A DNA stretch of 9,399 bases from Lentisphaerota bacterium (GCA_012800625.1 JAAZIY010000326.1:1-9399), one strand, 5' to 3'; positions 1-5,755 are shown, counted from the first letter of the stretch. Notes: a model not told the origin generated them from the letters alone. Program-made: numbers and translations.

Positions 1-73
1 GGGGTGCAGGCAGCCATCAAAACCGGCGCCTCGTAGAGGCGCTACTATGCCCCCCTCTTTTTGGACGGGGTCT
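1..73 (-). repeat. Diverged, inverted, partial copy of the stem-loop element (copy D)
   Basis: Read on the minus strand, this edge carries the same leader as the copy at the right end: the 16-mer AGACCCCGTCCAAAAA is shared exactly between 73-58 (minus) and 9339-9354 (plus). About 15 nt further on comes a first-stem homologue at 43-25 (minus), in which GCGCCTC pairs with GAGGCGC around a TAC loop, followed by CCGG as in the other copies. The spacer between leader and stem is shorter and C/G-rich. After the stem the sequence no longer matches copies A and B, and it leaves the window. I infer a divergent member of the family in opposite orientation. The rest of the gap (74-211) is AT-rich with weak dyads and no convincing gene. 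Confidence 0.65.
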
Positions 74-211
74 ATGTACAAGAAAAAACCGGATATACTG
101 TATAGCAAGAAAGCGAATCTGCTCAGCAAAGTTGAACAAATTGTTTTTTCACAATTCCTAAAACATAGGAAAACACCGGAAGGTAGAGCAAGTTTTTTTG
201 AGCTTTTGCTT

Positions 212-1501
212 TTAGATGCGGTTAAGTACATCTTTGACTTTGGCGCTTAGCTCGAGCAGGTTATGAGCCTGGGTTTGTTCGGCCAGGGCCGGGCTGGCAG
301 CGTAGGCGGCGGCTTGATCGCAGCGCCCGTGGCTGCCCCTGGGCAGGCTACAGTCGCCATGAATGCTGACAAAGGGTATTTTCCAGAAAAGCTCGCAGGG
401 GTCGAAGCCGATTTTGTTGTGTATGTCAACATGTGCGGCATAGTCCGGCGCCTCGGAATTTTTCTCCCACCATTGATAGGCGAACCAGTATCCCGGCTCG
501 GCCTCGAGCACCAGGTCGCCGCTTTCGGGGCCAGGCAGCTCGAAATGCTGCGGCGGCAATGCCCTGGCGATTCCCGGCTGTGCCTGGAAGAGCTTTTGCA
601 GCGCCGCCAAGTCTGCCGGGTTTTGTATGTATACATGCGCCACCTGGTGGTCGCACATGGCGAAGGCGGCGCTGTCATACAGGTTGGGATAGCTGCGCCC
701 GCTAGGAACTTTGCGGGCCTCGAAGTAGCCTTGCCGACGCAGAAGCCGGTTGGGAAAAAGCGCCTGCCGCACCGGAGTGATGGCATAGTCGCCCCAGACC
801 AGCAACTCGTAGCCCAGCTCCTCGCAATGTTCGCGAAGCTGCTTTAGCCAAGAGGCCAAAAGCAGGAGTTCGGGATAAATGCGCCGTCTGCATTCCGGCC
901 CGTATTTCTGCTGGCAGTAGTCCATGTGCGGCAGGTATGCCGCAATGAAGTTAGGCCTATGTCTGCTCATCAATAGCTTGATGGCCTGGCAAATCCACTG
1001 TGAGGACCGGCGCCCTGCCCTGGGTCCCCAGTAGTATTGCAAGTCAAAGCTTTTGCCAATCGCCCTGTTCAGCTCGTTTTCCAGCTCTGCCGGGCGGCTG
1101 TGGCAGGCCTGGACCATGCCGCCATGATGCCGGTGTATGGGAGCCGGGCTAAGCAGAAAATCACAATTTTCGCCCAGGCTCTGCTGATAAAACATCATAG
1201 CCGCCGTGCCCGAGTTCCGGCGCAGCCCCTCCCAGATGCGCTCGCCGGCCACCAAGTCGGCGGACTGATGCCAAAATTCCACCCTTTTGCTCTTGCGCTC
1301 ATAGCGTCCATTGCATATTACGCCGTGTTTGCTGGGCGGCAGCGCGCTGCGAAAGCTGGCCTGCGCCGTGCAGGTCACAGCGGGAAAGACAGGCTGCAGG
1401 GGGGCAAAACGCAAGCCGCAGAGCGACTCGAACTCCGGGCACATGGCCAGCAGTTCGAGGCCCAGTCCGGCGCATTGCACAGTTAAAACACCCTTAAACA
1501 T
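212..1501 (-). CDS. Alkaline phosphatase-superfamily phosphodiesterase, EboF-like
   Basis: A 429-residue protein of the type I phosphodiesterase/nucleotide pyrophosphatase branch of the alkaline phosphatase superfamily. The sub-family is recognised from motifs in order: the nucleophile region AVTCTAQASF (41-50, presumed nucleophile Thr43), PPSKHGVICNGRY (55-67), SSQWI (166-170), YLPHMDYCQQKYG (189-201), GDYAITPV (237-244), FAMCDHQVAHVYI (280-292), VDIHNKIGFDPCELF (358-372) and RGSHGR (388-393). No signal peptide is obvious. The length is normal for the family. The start is the ATG at 1501, preceded by a poor GGCGGA-type ribosome site. Relatives occur in ebo clusters as EboF, and the EboC-like gene lies just upstream on the same strand (149-bp gap), which supports that reading. 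Some classical metal-ligand positions look altered: CAGL where many NPPs have an Asp-Gly, and Gln198 where a His is usual. The substrate is unknown. The family call is firm; the ebo role is inference. Confidence 0.85.
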   Translation of the reverse strand: MFKGVLTVQCAGLGLELLAMCPEFESLCGLRFAPLQPVFPAVTCTAQASFRSALPPSKHGVICNGRYERKSKRVEFWHQSADLVAGERIWEGLRRNSGTAAMMFYQQSLGENCDFLLSPAPIHRHHGGMVQACHSRPAELENELNRAIGKSFDLQYYWGPRAGRRSSQWICQAIKLLMSRHRPNFIAAYLPHMDYCQQKYGPECRRRIYPELLLLASWLKQLREHCEELGYELLVWGDYAITPVRQALFPNRLLRRQGYFEARKVPSGRSYPNLYDSAAFAMCDHQVAHVYIQNPADLAALQKLFQAQPGIARALPPQHFELPGPESGDLVLEAEPGYWFAYQWWEKNSEAPDYAAHVDIHNKIGFDPCELFWKIPFVSIHGDCSLPRGSHGRCDQAAAYAASPALAEQTQAHNLLELSAKVKDVLNRI

Positions 1502-1557
1502 AATTATCCGCCTGCCAATTTCTCCGTCTGCGGCGAGACAGAGTCGAGACCCTCCCC

Positions 1558-1639
1558 CTTAGTGTGCCTTAGTGTCCCTTCGTGTCTCTTCGTGTCCTCC
1601 CCCCCTTCGTGTCTTTTCGTGTCCTCCCCCTTCGTGTGC
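1558..1639 (+). repeat. Decamer array, seven units
   Basis: Seven copies of a degenerate decamer, consensus CTTNGTGTSN. Units start at 1558, 1568, 1578 and 1588 (exact 10-bp phase), then at 1605 and 1615 (again 10 bp), then at 1630, with C-rich spacers between blocks. The array begins 11 bp beyond the stop codon of the UbiA-like gene and reads antisense to it. It takes up much of the gap before the EboF-like gene. No protein is plausible here; the short open frame across it is made of the repeat. Confidence 0.85.
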
Positions 1640-1650
1640 CTTGAATGGCC

Positions 1651-2616
1651 TCAGCTTTGCGAGAATTCCTTATTCAGCAATATGGTCAGCGGCCACATTT
1701 GCAGCAGCACTAGCATAATCACCACGGTCCATGCTCCTTCGTGCAAGACCAGCCAGGCGGCCTGCCAGGGCAGCAATGCCCGGATGAGCGCGCCTATATA
1801 GCCGCGCATCTCGTCGGGTCTCACTGAGCGGTTGTATACGCGAAGGGCGGCGGCGCCGGCGGCCATGAGGGCCAGCATCATGCAGGCTCCGGCGAGCAGC
1901 CATGAAGTCAGGCTGATGCGGCTGTGAAAATAGACCATGAGCGGCAGATTCAGCAGCCAGCCCAAAAGGAAGCAGAGCATGGGTAAAAACACCTTCGAGT
2001 CTGGTATTTGGCGCCGGTTCTCGCCTTCCGCAAAGAGTGTGACAAAGTAGATATATGCGGTTTGCGCAATGAAGACCGGCACTATGGCGCTGTGCCAGCC
2101 CAGCGCGGAGGCGCCCAGCAGCAGGCTCACGCCGCGGCAAAGCCCCATGTTCAAAGAGCCGGCATAGTAACGCTTCTTGGAATACAGATTGTACAGCCAA
2201 ATCAGGGCGCTCAAAAGCAGGGCGTGCAGAAAAACCCGCCAGGCCACCGCATAGGCCAGCAAAAGCCCGGCTATAAGGCAGATGAAAAAAGCCAGGGCGG
2301 CATTGGAAGTACTCAGCCTCTTACTGGGCAGAGGTCGCTCCGGACGATGAAAGCGGTCCTCATGCAGGTCCACCCAGTCATTCTGCACCAAACCCATGCC
2401 GTAAAGAAACAGCGATATCATGCCCAGCGCCAGCAAAGTCCAGCCAGGCAGCTTCTCGGAGCGGAACAGCGACACGATGGCGGCACCAGCCAAGGCGTCG
2501 CCAGGTACGGTAAGCAGGTTGGGCAGGCGAAAAAGCTGTAGCCAGGCGCGCAGCTTGAGCGTGAAAGCATGGCTGCGCCGGCTCTGAAAACGGTTTCTTC
2601 GGTTAGCGAAATGCAT
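1651..2616 (-). CDS. UbiA-family prenyltransferase-like membrane protein, EboC-like
   Basis: A 321-residue integral membrane protein of the UbiA superfamily, with about eight or nine hydrophobic segments after a basic N-terminus. The first Asp-rich motif is intact: NDWVDLHED at 79-87 (N79, D80, D83, D87), followed by RPERPLPS (91-98), which matches the prenyl-diphosphate/Mg binding loop of UbiA enzymes. The later signature SLNMGLCRGVSLLLGAS (154-170) is, as I recall the family, typical of EboC-type members. The usual second Asp-rich motif is not evident; the equivalent region reads TLFAEGEN (193-200). The ATG at 2616 has a good ribosome site, AGGA about 7 nt upstream. The gene sits upstream of the EboF-like phosphodiesterase on the same strand, and co-occurrence of these families defines ebo clusters, implicated in moving a scytonemin precursor to the periplasm in cyanobacteria. 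The product here is unknown. An ordinary quinone or heme prenyltransferase is less likely because of the MGLCRG signature. Confidence 0.88.
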   Translation of the reverse strand: MHFANRRNRFQSRRSHAFTLKLRAWLQLFRLPNLLTVPGDALAGAAIVSLFRSEKLPGWTLLALGMISLFLYGMGLVQNDWVDLHEDRFHRPERPLPSKRLSTSNAALAFFICLIAGLLLAYAVAWRVFLHALLLSALIWLYNLYSKKRYYAGSLNMGLCRGVSLLLGASALGWHSAIVPVFIAQTAYIYFVTLFAEGENRRQIPDSKVFLPMLCFLLGWLLNLPLMVYFHSRISLTSWLLAGACMMLALMAAGAAALRVYNRSVRPDEMRGYIGALIRALLPWQAAWLVLHEGAWTVVIMLVLLQMWPLTILLNKEFSQS

Positions 2617-2657
2617 CGGTTATCCTGCAATTGGCGGTGTAAACCAAGTTCCTGATT

Positions 2658-2687
2658 GGACACAAAGACACACCAGGGCACACCAAG
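2658..2687 (-). repeat. Decamer array, three units
   Basis: Read on the minus strand this is CTTGGTGTGC, CCTGGTGTGT and CTTTGTGTCC, three units at exact 10-bp phase that match the consensus of the array at 1558. It lies about 17 bp past the stop codon of the gene at 2704-3138 and about 40 bp before the UbiA-like start, reading in the direction of transcription. Confidence 0.75.
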
Positions 2688-2703
2688 TCGTCTTTGTCTA
2701 AAA

Positions 2704-3138
2704 TTAGAATTTCGGCTGGCGGCTCCAGAGCAGCTCTTGGGTCTGCCAGTCCTGTTCTCCGCGGTAGAGTACGCTTTCGATGCGCCTGATTTCAAATGCC
2801 TCTACGGGGAATTCCAGCAGCTGTTTCACGAAGGCGCAGTCATCTTGAAAACTCTCTTTTTCAGCCCCGTTATAAGCGTAGACAATGCGGTATGCATTCT
2901 CGTCGGGCGACGAGAGCTCGCGCAGAGCGCTCTGCCGCGCCTGCTTCGAGGCGCCGGCCTTTGCTGCTCTTTTTCTTTTGACTTTTGCCGCTGAAGGCAG
3001 CTCGGGCGGGGCAGGAAAAGGGTAGTCGCAGCCATCGAGCAGGCCGCGTATGCGGGCCTCCACGGCTGCTATCTTCTGCCACTGCTCTTCACGCTGCCCG
3101 AGCAGGTCAATGATGCGGATTTCGCGCAAGCTGTCCAT
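2704..3138 (-). CDS. Hypothetical protein, coiled-coil with basic linker
   Basis: A 144-residue soluble protein that I do not recognise. Residues about 15-35 are a charged amphipathic helix, probably coiled-coil. Next comes a proline-rich stretch (YPFPAPPELP, 39-48), then a strongly basic Lys/Arg/Ala segment (about 50-70), then a more globular acidic/aromatic C-terminal half. No catalytic motif, signal peptide or membrane segment is visible. The ATG at 3138 lacks a Shine-Dalgarno site, and an in-frame TAA sits two codons upstream, so translation must start here or further in. The upstream small gene on the same strand ends 29 bp away and has a similar helix, proline and Lys/Ala layout, which suggests a functional pair. 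Translational coupling through the short frame described at 3142-3171 is possible. The basic linker could contact nucleic acid, but that is speculation. Confidence 0.65.
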   Translation of the reverse strand: MDSLREIRIIDLLGQREEQWQKIAAVEARIRGLLDGCDYPFPAPPELPSAAKVKRKRAAKAGASKQARQSALRELSSPDENAYRIVYAYNGAEKESFQDDCAFVKQLLEFPVEAFEIRRIESVLYRGEQDWQTQELLWSRQPKF

Positions 3139-3141
3139 GAT

Positions 3142-3171
3142 TTAGCATTTCGAGAGCGAGAAAAGGCTCAT
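3142..3171 (-). other. Nine-codon frame linking two small genes (possible lost start or coupling leader)
   Basis: On the minus strand an ATG at 3171-3169 overlaps the TGA stop of the upstream gene (ATGA). It reads nine codons (MSLFSLSKC) and stops at TAA (3144-3142). One codon later, in the same frame, is the ATG of the next gene (3138). This is either the original start of that gene broken by a nonsense change, or a small leader that carries ribosomes to an ATG with no Shine-Dalgarno site. Confidence 0.4.
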
Positions 3172-3482
3172 TGTGCCGTTGCTGCGGTTTTGGTCGCTGT
3201 TTTGGCAGCGCTAGGCTGTGCGGCTTTTTTGCTGGCCGGTGTGGCCTTGAAGCTGGCCACCGGCAAGGGCGGCGGCGGATAAACGAACACACCGGGTTCG
3301 CCCATGAGTTCCTCGACCTGCGCCTCGAGTTCGGCAATGCGTCTGTAGGCCTGCTCGCGCTCGGCGAGCAACTCGTCGGTCTTGAGGCGCGCCTCGAGGG
3401 CGGCCCTGATGGTGTCGGCGTCGGCACGCATGACGATTTCGACAAAGCTCAACGCGCTAGTGGCTATGTTCTTTCTTGCCAT
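3168..3482 (-). CDS. Hypothetical small coiled-coil protein with Ala/Lys-rich tail
   Basis: A 104-residue protein of unknown function. Residues about 20-60 form a charged helix with heptad-like Leu/Ala spacing (AELEAQVEELM), probably coiled-coil. A proline run follows (VYPPPPLP), then a low-complexity Ala/Lys/Thr tail resembling histone H1-like or linker tails. I chose the ATG at 3482 because AGGA lies about 10 nt upstream; the longer frame from 3599 would run through a leader with strong hairpins. The downstream gene (2704-3138) repeats the same layout, so the two may be distant paralogues or partners. No enzyme motif, signal peptide or membrane segment is seen. A role in DNA binding or assembly is only a guess from the basic tail. 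Confidence 0.65.
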   Translation of the reverse strand: MARKNIATSALSFVEIVMRADADTIRAALEARLKTDELLAEREQAYRRIAELEAQVEELMGEPGVFVYPPPPLPVASFKATPASKKAAQPSAAKTATKTAATAQ

Positions 3483-3652
3483 CTCTTGCTTCCTGTTCTT
3501 TACTGGCTGCGCCGCTCGCTCCCCAGAACATGGGGAGGAGAGCTGACTTATAGATAAAATAAAATCGTTGGTCTGAAGCGGGCGCTTGACCGCCCTCACT
3601 GAGGGATTGTAGCCCCTCTCCTGTACCCGCTCTCTACCGCCTGACGAATGTG
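3483..3652. other. Intergenic region upstream of the small gene pair
   Basis: No gene is supported here. Besides the leader hairpin, it holds a perfect 13-bp odd palindrome, CCCTCACTGAGGG, at 3593-3605 and a GC-rich stretch up to the long stem-loop element at 3653. Unlike copies B and C, the element here has no recognisable CCAAAAAGG leader in front of it. No decamer units were found in this gap. Confidence 0.5.
3519..3537 (-). promoter_or_regulatory. Leader hairpin upstream of the small coiled-coil gene
   Basis: CTCCCCA and TGGGGAG form a perfect 7-bp stem around a 5-nt loop, 37 nt upstream of the ATG at 3482. It would lie in the 5' leader of that gene. No U-run follows, so it is not an obvious terminator. 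An AT-rich stretch just upstream (about 3545-3565, minus strand reading TTTTATCTATAAG) could hold a -10 element, but I find no clear -35. Confidence 0.4.
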
Positions 3653-3765
3653 TGGCGCCCCTACAGGGCGCCGGATTCGGGGGGGGCTTTTACCCAGGGT
3701 GGCGCTCGGCTCCTACGGAGCCTCGCTTACCCTGGGCTACATTAGGTTGCCCCTTTGGGGCACCA
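3653..3765 (+). repeat. Triple stem-loop element, copy A
   Basis: A 113-bp element identical to 5470-5582 except for one base, the middle of a hairpin triloop (TAC here, TGC there). It contains three successive dyads. The first is GGCGCCC/GGGCGCC (3654-3660 with 3666-3672, loop CTACA). The second is a long hairpin with outer arms CCCAGGGT/ACCCTGGG, an internal loop, and an inner stem GGCTCC/GGAGCC. The third is GGTTGCCCC/GGGGCACC with a single-base bulge. A run of eight G lies between stems one and two. Both strands can fold. A reading frame through it would give a Gly/Trp/Pro-rich peptide, which I regard as spurious. Confidence 0.9.
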
Positions 3766-3846
3766 GGAGACGGAATCTCAGAGAAAAATCGGAATTCCAG
3801 TCAAAAATTCATTTTTCTTGCAATTATATCGATTTTCCTGTTTTAG
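3766..3846 (+). repeat. Diverged AT-rich tail of copy A
   Basis: This sequence aligns by eye with 5583-5666 after copy B. Shared blocks include AGAAAAAT, GAATT(C/T)CAG, CAAAAA and a T-rich run followed by ATCGA, with many substitutions and small indels. The duplicated unit therefore seems to be about 195 bp, with a near-invariant structured part and a drifting tail. Confidence 0.6.
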
Positions 3847-3871
3847 TATGCAAAAACAATTGGACACCAAA

Positions 3872-5065
3872 TCACGCTAGCGCCTGCACTTTGCGCAGGG
3901 CGCTGTTTTGCAGTCGCTGCCGCGCGGCGGCGCTCAGTGTCGTTGTTTGGACTTGACGATAGACCAAGTGGTAGAGCACTTCCTCGCAGCAGTTTTCCAG
4001 CAGTTGTGACAGCGCCTCGGCCTCGAGGGCTGGATTGGCCAGCAGCAGCTTGTGAATAAGCACGTTGTCCAGCGCAATCAGCTCCATTCGGGTGAGCGGC
4101 AGCTCGCCGGGGTTTTGCGCCAGAGCCTGCCAGAGGGCCGGCTGCCGGCTTTGCAAAAGGAAGCGCCCGATGCCGTCATCCAGGGCGGCATTGGCGGCCA
4201 GGCTCAAGCGCACCTGTTCGGAGCTGTCCTGCGAAAGTATGCGCTGCAAGGCCAGCTCCAGGCCGGCCTCTTTGGCGATTTTACAGCGCAGCGCTTCGGC
4301 GCCCTGGCGCGCCAGTTGCGCTTTCTGCTCCTGCTCCAGCTGGCTGCGTTCGAGCACCAGCATCTGGACCTGGGCATGCGGGCTTTCAGACAGAATCGCC
4401 CAGACCTCGGCAGGCAGCTTCTTGCGTTGGCAGATAGCCAGCTGCGAGACCAGCTCGCCGGAGGCCGCCCAGGTGCGCAGGCACTCCAGAGAAACCCGCG
4501 CGCTCAGCAGGGTCTTGATATGAATCAGCAGGTCCCAGTCATCACAGAGGGCAAACTGCACCTCTTCGTCCAAGCGCGGCAGGCGCAGCAGCTGCGCGCG
4601 TACCAGAACCTCCTCGTCAGAACTGAGCAGTGCCTGGATACGCGGGGAAATGCCGCTGTTGGCTGCCAGGGCGAGGCGCACTGACAGACTGGCATCCTTG
4701 CATAAAGCCAGCGCAATCGGGCCGCTAATGGAGCGGTTGCCGGCCAATGTGCGGCGCAGTTCGACATCGGGATGCTTCACCAGGCGTTGCAACAAAGCCA
4801 GAGAAAGATGCTCGTTGCCGGCTAAAACACGCAGCACCGCCAAATCCCCCTTTTGCAGCAGACTCTCGAAAATCCGGCCCGGCGTGTTGGCCTGTGCCGC
4901 CAGAAAGAGGCGCAGCTGCAAGCCCTGGTCCAGAGCAAAAAGCTCGCGCAGCTGCTGAGCCGACAGAGCCTGGCGCTGGTATTTGGCCAGAGCTAGGTCA
5001 AGATCGGCAAATATCTCCAGCAAGATGGCTTGACTCTGATTTTGCGAAACGCCGGACTCGGACAT
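3872..5065 (-). CDS. LRV/HEAT-like alpha-helical repeat protein
   Basis: A 397-residue protein made almost wholly of tandem helical repeats of about 25 residues, from about residue 49 to the end (around 13 units). A typical unit resembles LSVRLALAANSGISPRIQAL: a V-R/L-x-x-L-A-x-N core, then a turn, then I/L-x-x-L-L and an acidic end such as SDEE. This matches the leucine-rich repeat variant (LRV) type found in many environmental bacteria, or a related HEAT-like solenoid. These usually act as protein-interaction scaffolds, and no catalytic domain is attached. No signal peptide or membrane segment is seen, so it is probably cytosolic. The ATG at 5065 has no good Shine-Dalgarno site. A roughly 160-nt leader with competing inverted repeats lies upstream. 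The gene is separated from the next minus-strand gene by a 389-bp repeat-bearing gap, so it is probably its own transcription unit. Its partner and biological role cannot be told from the sequence. Confidence 0.8.
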   Translation of the reverse strand: MSESGVSQNQSQAILLEIFADLDLALAKYQRQALSAQQLRELFALDQGLQLRLFLAAQANTPGRIFESLLQKGDLAVLRVLAGNEHLSLALLQRLVKHPDVELRRTLAGNRSISGPIALALCKDASLSVRLALAANSGISPRIQALLSSDEEVLVRAQLLRLPRLDEEVQFALCDDWDLLIHIKTLLSARVSLECLRTWAASGELVSQLAICQRKKLPAEVWAILSESPHAQVQMLVLERSQLEQEQKAQLARQGAEALRCKIAKEAGLELALQRILSQDSSEQVRLSLAANAALDDGIGRFLLQSRQPALWQALAQNPGELPLTRMELIALDNVLIHKLLLANPALEAEALSQLLENCCEEVLYHLVYRQVQTTTLSAAARQRLQNSALRKVQALA

Positions 5066-5104
5066 GGTGCGAACTTAAAAAAACGGGCTTTAAACAGAAA
5101 ACAC

Positions 5105-5225
5105 AAAACCCGCCCTGTCGGTTTTTAGTCAAAAGACAAGCAAAGCCACACGGTGTAGAACCAGGGCTGCAAGGCGGGTTTTAAGCAAAAGCAACGAACC
5201 CTGGCTACAGCGTCGCAACCAGGTT
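5105..5225 (-). promoter_or_regulatory. Leader with mutually exclusive inverted repeats
   Basis: Upstream of the LRV gene, a perfect 10-bp inverted repeat joins AAAACCCGCC (5105-5114) with GGCGGGTTTT (5173-5182). The proximal arm can instead pair locally as AAAACC/GGTTTT (5105-5110 with 5120-5125). Further up, CCAGGG (5161-5166) can pair with CCCTGG (5199-5204), but that arm can also pair with CCAGGTT (5219-5225). Read towards the gene, the proximal arm is followed by a T-rich run, which resembles an attenuator. No known riboswitch class is recognised, and the start of transcription is unknown. Confidence 0.35.
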
Positions 5226-5289
5226 CAGAGAAGATTATTACACTGCGGCAAAACTTCCGTTTAATATAAGCTGTGAAGCGCATATTTCA

Positions 5290-5314
5290 CCTCAGGCACT
5301 TGCATAGTGCGAGG
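5290..5314. promoter_or_regulatory. Hairpin / dyad in the divergent region
   Basis: CCTC-AG-GCACT-TGCAT-AGTGC-GAGG: nine paired bases with a two-base bulge and a 5-nt loop. It overlaps the -35 of the candidate promoter beside it, so as DNA it could be an operator. A second, shorter dyad, GTGAA/TTCAC, lies just to the left (about 5272-5289). Confidence 0.4.
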
Positions 5315-5327
5315 AAAAAAGTATATT
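5300..5327 (+). promoter_or_regulatory. Candidate sigma70-type promoter
   Basis: TTGCAT (5300-5305) and TATATT (5322-5327) are separated by 16 bp on the plus strand. The next recognised gene starts at 5807, about 480 bp on, with the stem-loop element in between. The transcript would therefore include that element. This is a motif match only. Confidence 0.35.
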
Positions 5328-5374
5328 CTGCTATTGTGTTGCTTTGATGCTCAACAAACCCGAAACTAATGATG

Positions 5375-5394
5375 CTTCGTGTGACTTCGTGTCC
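5375..5394 (+). repeat. Decamer array, two units
   Basis: CTTCGTGTGA followed directly by CTTCGTGTCC, in 10-bp phase. It lies about 40 bp before the leader of stem-loop copy B, in the same orientation. Outside the named elements I see no gene in the divergent region 5066-5806. Confidence 0.75.
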
Positions 5395-5435
5395 AAGATC
5401 AGGCAATGTTTTTTTCGGGCGATATCTAGCCCTCA

Positions 5436-5582
5436 TCCAAAAAGGGTCGTAATGTTGAAAGGCCCTTAGTGGCGCCCCTACAGGGCGCCGGATTCGGGGG
5501 GGGCTTTTACCCAGGGTGGCGCTCGGCTCCTGCGGAGCCTCGCTTACCCTGGGCTACATTAGGTTGCCCCTTTGGGGCACCA
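5436..5582 (+). repeat. Triple stem-loop element with leader, copy B
   Basis: The leader at 5436-5469 (TCCAAAAAGGGTC, then a GAAAGGCCCTTAG-type stretch) aligns with 9344-9376 before copy C. The 113-bp core (5470-5582) has the three stems of copy A, with one substitution in the triloop of the middle hairpin. The core is far better preserved than its flanks, and the run of eight G is kept. Confidence 0.9.
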
Positions 5583-5666
5583 AATGGACTGAATTCCATA
5601 GAAAAATTAGAATTTCAGCCAAAAAATTGCGTTTTTATACAATTTCATCGAGTTTTTCTGCTTTGT
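5583..5666 (+). repeat. Diverged AT-rich tail of copy B
   Basis: Counterpart of 3766-3846, alignable but clearly drifted. It ends where the two flanks stop resembling each other. A further stretch of about 50 bp up to the decamer array at 5716 shows nothing recognisable. Confidence 0.6.
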
Positions 5667-5715
5667 CTGGCTCCTTTTTCCCAACAAACCAAAACAGGCA
5701 AGCGCCGCATAAGCC

Positions 5716-5755
5716 CTTAGTGTGACTTCGTGTCTCTTCGTGTGACTTAGTGTCC
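5716..5755 (+). repeat. Decamer array, four perfectly phased units
   Basis: CTTAGTGTGA, CTTCGTGTCT, CTTCGTGTGA and CTTAGTGTCC are contiguous with no spacer. This is the cleanest example of the 10-bp phasing. It lies about 50 bp before the start of the sensor-like gene. An in-frame GTG falls inside it, which would be a false start for that gene. Confidence 0.88.

Noticed and set aside
263..847. Long plus-strand frame opposite the phosphodiesterase, and similar long frames opposite the UbiA, LRV, dehydrogenase and uxaC genes
   Set aside because: They are antisense shadows of GC-rich real genes, with no family motifs or ribosome sites of their own.
3483..3599. Longer start for the small coiled-coil gene at 3599
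   Set aside because: It would translate the leader hairpin and AT-rich promoter-like stretch, while the ATG at 3482 has a proper ribosome site.
3652..3846. Short frame across copy A giving a Gly/Trp/Pro-rich peptide that shares its first 38 or so residues with a frame across copy B (5469-5720)
   Set aside because: The shared peptide is simply the translated stem-loop repeat. It starts at GTG inside the element, has no ribosome site, and the likeness ends where the core ends.
5066..5465. tRNA or known structured RNA in the divergent region
   Set aside because: No cloverleaf, T-loop consensus or recognised riboswitch core was found; only simple inverted repeats are present.
5346..5468. A 40-codon ATG frame downstream of the candidate promoter
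   Set aside because: It has no Shine-Dalgarno site and runs through the decamer array and the element leader, so it is most likely chance.
3653..5582. Composite transposon or insertion sequence formed by copies A and B
   Set aside because: The two copies flank only the LRV gene, no transposase is present, no target duplication is visible, and further copies occur at both window edges.
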